Assembly (NCBI GenBank): GCA_050944255.1
Contig: JBMNQS010000083.1
Span: 1-8,012 of the forward strand
Direction of reading: 5' to 3'
Length of the DNA stretch: 8,012 nucleotides
Origin: JBMNQS01 sp050944255
GTDB lineage: Bacteria > Bacillota > Clostridia > Christensenellales > Maliibacteriaceae
The stretch's first letter is position 1. Each line of letters begins with the position of its first letter. This document shows positions 6,331 to 8,012 of the stretch, piece after piece. A model generated the notes under the pieces. The model did not search any database, was not told where the DNA came from, and worked only from the letters and a program-made list of their open reading frames with translations. Made by a program: the position numbers and the translations under genes.

Positions 6331-7842
6331 GTGGAAAATCCGGTCATTCTTGAGATGGATCATATTTCCAAATCGTTCCCCGGCGTAAAGGCGCTGGACG
6401 ATGTGAAGCTGCACGTTCATAAGGGCAGCGTGCACGCCGTTGTGGGGGAAAACGGAGCGGGAAAGTCGACTCTGATGAAAATTTTGAGCGGCAGCTATTT
6501 TCCCGATGCCGGCACCATTAAAATCGGCGGCGAAGCGGTGAAGATCAAAAATCCTTTGCATGCAAGGGAACTTGGCGTCTCGATCATCCATCAGGAGTTG
6601 AATATCATCCCCTATTCAACCGTTGCGCAGAGCATTTTTTTAGGCCGTGAGCCATGCAAAAGGTTCAAGTCGGTTATCGACTACAAGAAGATGAACCGCG
6701 AGGCCCGCAAATTGCTGGATGAACAAGGGTTGCAGGATATCCGGGAAGATACTTTAATGAAGGATTTAACTGTTTCCAAGTGCCAGGTTATCGAAATCAC
6801 AAAGGCCATCGCGTTCGACGCCAAAGTCATCATCATGGACGAACCCACCAGCGCCATTACGGAAAAAGAGATTGATCGTCTGTTTAAACATATCCGCTCG
6901 CTGAAATCAAAAGGAGTTGCCATCATATACATCTCCCACAAATTGGAAGAAATCGCAAAGATTGCCGATGAAATAACCGTCATCCGCGACGGAAAGTACA
7001 TTGGCACCTATCCGTCCCACAGCATTACAAACGATCAGATCGTCTCGCTCATGGTTGGGCGGGACATCACCAACCGCTATCCCAAGCAGCCTGCCAACTT
7101 CGGCGACGTGGCGCTTGAGGTCAGGCGCCTGACAAGCGGCAGGGCCTTTCAAAATATCAGTTTTTCAGTGCGCAGCGGCGAGGTGCTGGGTGTTTCCGGC
7201 TTGATGGGCGCCGGCCGCACGGAGGTTATGCGGGCGATATTCGGGCTGGACCCGTTTGACTCGGGCGAAATCCATTTAAACGGGAAAAAGGTAGCCATTA
7301 AAAATCCGAAGGCGGCCCTGACGAACGGGCTCGCCATGGTTACCGAGGACAGGCGCAGATACGGTGTGATCACCATTCACTCCATCCGCGAAAACATCGC
7401 GCTTCCGAATTTGAACATGTTTGAAAAAGGGCCCTTTGTGGACAAGAAGAAGGAGCGGCTGTCCGTCATGGAATTTTTCAAGAAACTTTCCATCAGGGCG
7501 CCGGATATTGAAATACGCGCCGGTCAGTTAAGCGGCGGCAACCAGCAAAAGGTGGTGCTGGCCAAATGGCTTTTGCGCAAGCCCACGGTTTTGATTATGG
7601 ACGAGCCGACGCGCGGCATTGACGTCGGCGCCAAATTCGATATCTACAACATCATGAACGACCTGGTGAAGCAGGGCATTGCCATTGTGTTTATCTCTTC
7701 GGAATTGCCTGAATTGCTCGGGATGAGCGACAACATTATGATCATGCATGAAGGCAGGATGACCGGTTACATCAGCCGCCAGGAAGCCACCCCCGAAAGC
7801 CTGATGATGTATGCAACGGCTCAAAAGAACATGTTCGCATAA
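6331..7842 (+). CDS. Sugar ABC importer ATPase, two-domain MglA/RbsA type
   Basis: Energy-coupling subunit of 503 residues, two fused nucleotide-binding domains, acting on the cytoplasmic face of the permease. Domain 1 has Walker A GENGAGKST (39-47), Q-loop Gln88, Walker B IIMDEP with Glu171, and His203 in ISHK. Its signature is LTVSK (146-150), close to the MSVSQ-type form of MglA, not LSGGQ. Domain 2 has GLMGAGRT (290-297) with Arg instead of the Walker A Lys, the TEDRR segment (338-342), LSGGNQQ (400-406), Walker B LIMDEPTRGIDVGAK (421-435) and Ser in place of the H-loop His. These departures are normal for this family, so the protein should be active. The start is GTG at 6331, with GGGGGTGA (6313-6320) 10 bases before it. 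The permease follows 12 bases after the stop. I withhold a symbol because the substrate is unknown. Confidence 0.95.
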   Translation: MENPVILEMDHISKSFPGVKALDDVKLHVHKGSVHAVVGENGAGKSTLMKILSGSYFPDAGTIKIGGEAVKIKNPLHARELGVSIIHQELNIIPYSTVAQSIFLGREPCKRFKSVIDYKKMNREARKLLDEQGLQDIREDTLMKDLTVSKCQVIEITKAIAFDAKVIIMDEPTSAITEKEIDRLFKHIRSLKSKGVAIIYISHKLEEIAKIADEITVIRDGKYIGTYPSHSITNDQIVSLMVGRDITNRYPKQPANFGDVALEVRRLTSGRAFQNISFSVRSGEVLGVSGLMGAGRTEVMRAIFGLDPFDSGEIHLNGKKVAIKNPKAALTNGLAMVTEDRRRYGVITIHSIRENIALPNLNMFEKGPFVDKKKERLSVMEFFKKLSIRAPDIEIRAGQLSGGNQQKVVLAKWLLRKPTVLIMDEPTRGIDVGAKFDIYNIMNDLVKQGIAIVFISSELPELLGMSDNIMIMHEGRMTGYISRQEATPESLMMYATAQKNMFA

Positions 7843-7847
7843 GGAGG
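7841..7847 (+). promoter_or_regulatory. Ribosome binding site of the permease gene
   Basis: AAGGAGG overlaps the last two bases of the ATPase stop codon and lies 7 bases before the GTG at 7855. It fixes the permease start and indicates that ATPase and permease are co-transcribed. Confidence 0.85.
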
Positions 7848-7854
7848 AAAAATC

Positions 7855-8012
7855 GTGGCAAAGTCAGAGAGTATAAGAGTAAAGACGCCGGGCATACTTT
7901 CCCGGCTCATGCGCAAATACAGCATCTTACTGGTTTTGATTTTACTGGCGGTCATCGCCAGCATGCTTACGCCCAATTTTCTGACGGGGGCCAATGTGGC
8001 GAACATCCTTCG
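7855..8012 (+). CDS. Sugar ABC importer permease, RbsC/MglC type (5' part only)
   Basis: First 52 codons of a membrane permease, cut by the window edge. It starts at GTG with a strong ribosome site. After a short basic cytoplasmic tail (about residues 1-21, ending in RLMRKY) comes a first hydrophobic helix (about 22-37, SILLVLILLAVIASML), then TPNFLTGANVANILR. The helix followed by a Pro-x-Phe-Leu and an Asn-rich turn is characteristic of the N-terminus of RbsC/MglC family (BPD_transp_2) subunits. With the binding lipoprotein at 4742 and the ATPase at 6331 it completes the importer; as usual for this class one permease gene, forming a homodimer, would suffice. Confidence 0.85.
   Translation, partial: MAKSESIRVKTPGILSRLMRKYSILLVLILLAVIASMLTPNFLTGANVANIL

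Noticed and set aside
1..8012. CRISPR array, tRNA, rRNA or insertion sequence
   Set aside because: No spaced direct repeats, no clover-leaf or rRNA-like sequence, and no transposase motifs or terminal repeats were seen on either strand.

Overview
The window reads as a chromosomal carbohydrate-uptake locus of a Gram-positive, probably clostridial (Firmicutes), bacterium. Pointers are the strong GGAGG-type ribosome sites, a lipoprotein (not periplasmic) binding protein, a YesM/YesN-type two-component pair, and mixed base composition with AT-rich promoters. The genus cannot be named from this sequence.

Layout. A leftward operon runs from about 4172 to 23: an AraC-type response regulator (2544-4172), a LytS/YesM-type sensor kinase (1473-2534), and a 485-residue protein with the full two-domain architecture of a sugar-importer ATPase but with essentially every catalytic residue replaced (23-1480). 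The three genes are tightly packed: 9 bases between the first two and an 8-base overlap between the last two. A divergent control region of about 570 bases follows (4173-4741). The rightward side encodes a sugar-type binding lipoprotein (4742-5770) that ends at a strong intrinsic terminator (5788-5817). Next comes a gap of about 510 bases with no convincing gene (5818-6330), then an intact MglA/RbsA-type double ATPase (6331-7842) and the first 52 codons of the RbsC/MglC-type permease (7855 to the window edge).

How the parts may work together. The rightward genes form a complete binding-protein, ATPase and permease importer of the ribose/galactose/inositol (CUT2) class; the substrate is not determined. 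The leftward two-component system is probably its regulator, as is usual for YesMN-type pairs beside sugar ABC genes. The unusual part is the third gene of the regulatory operon, an apparently ATPase-dead relative of the transporter ATPase, co-expressed with a sensor kinase that has only about ten residues outside the membrane. One hypothesis is that the pseudo-ATPase docks on the permease or the kinase, so that the kinase reads transporter state rather than free ligand. This is inference; the sequence directly shows only the gene order, the missing catalytic residues and the tiny extracytoplasmic loop.
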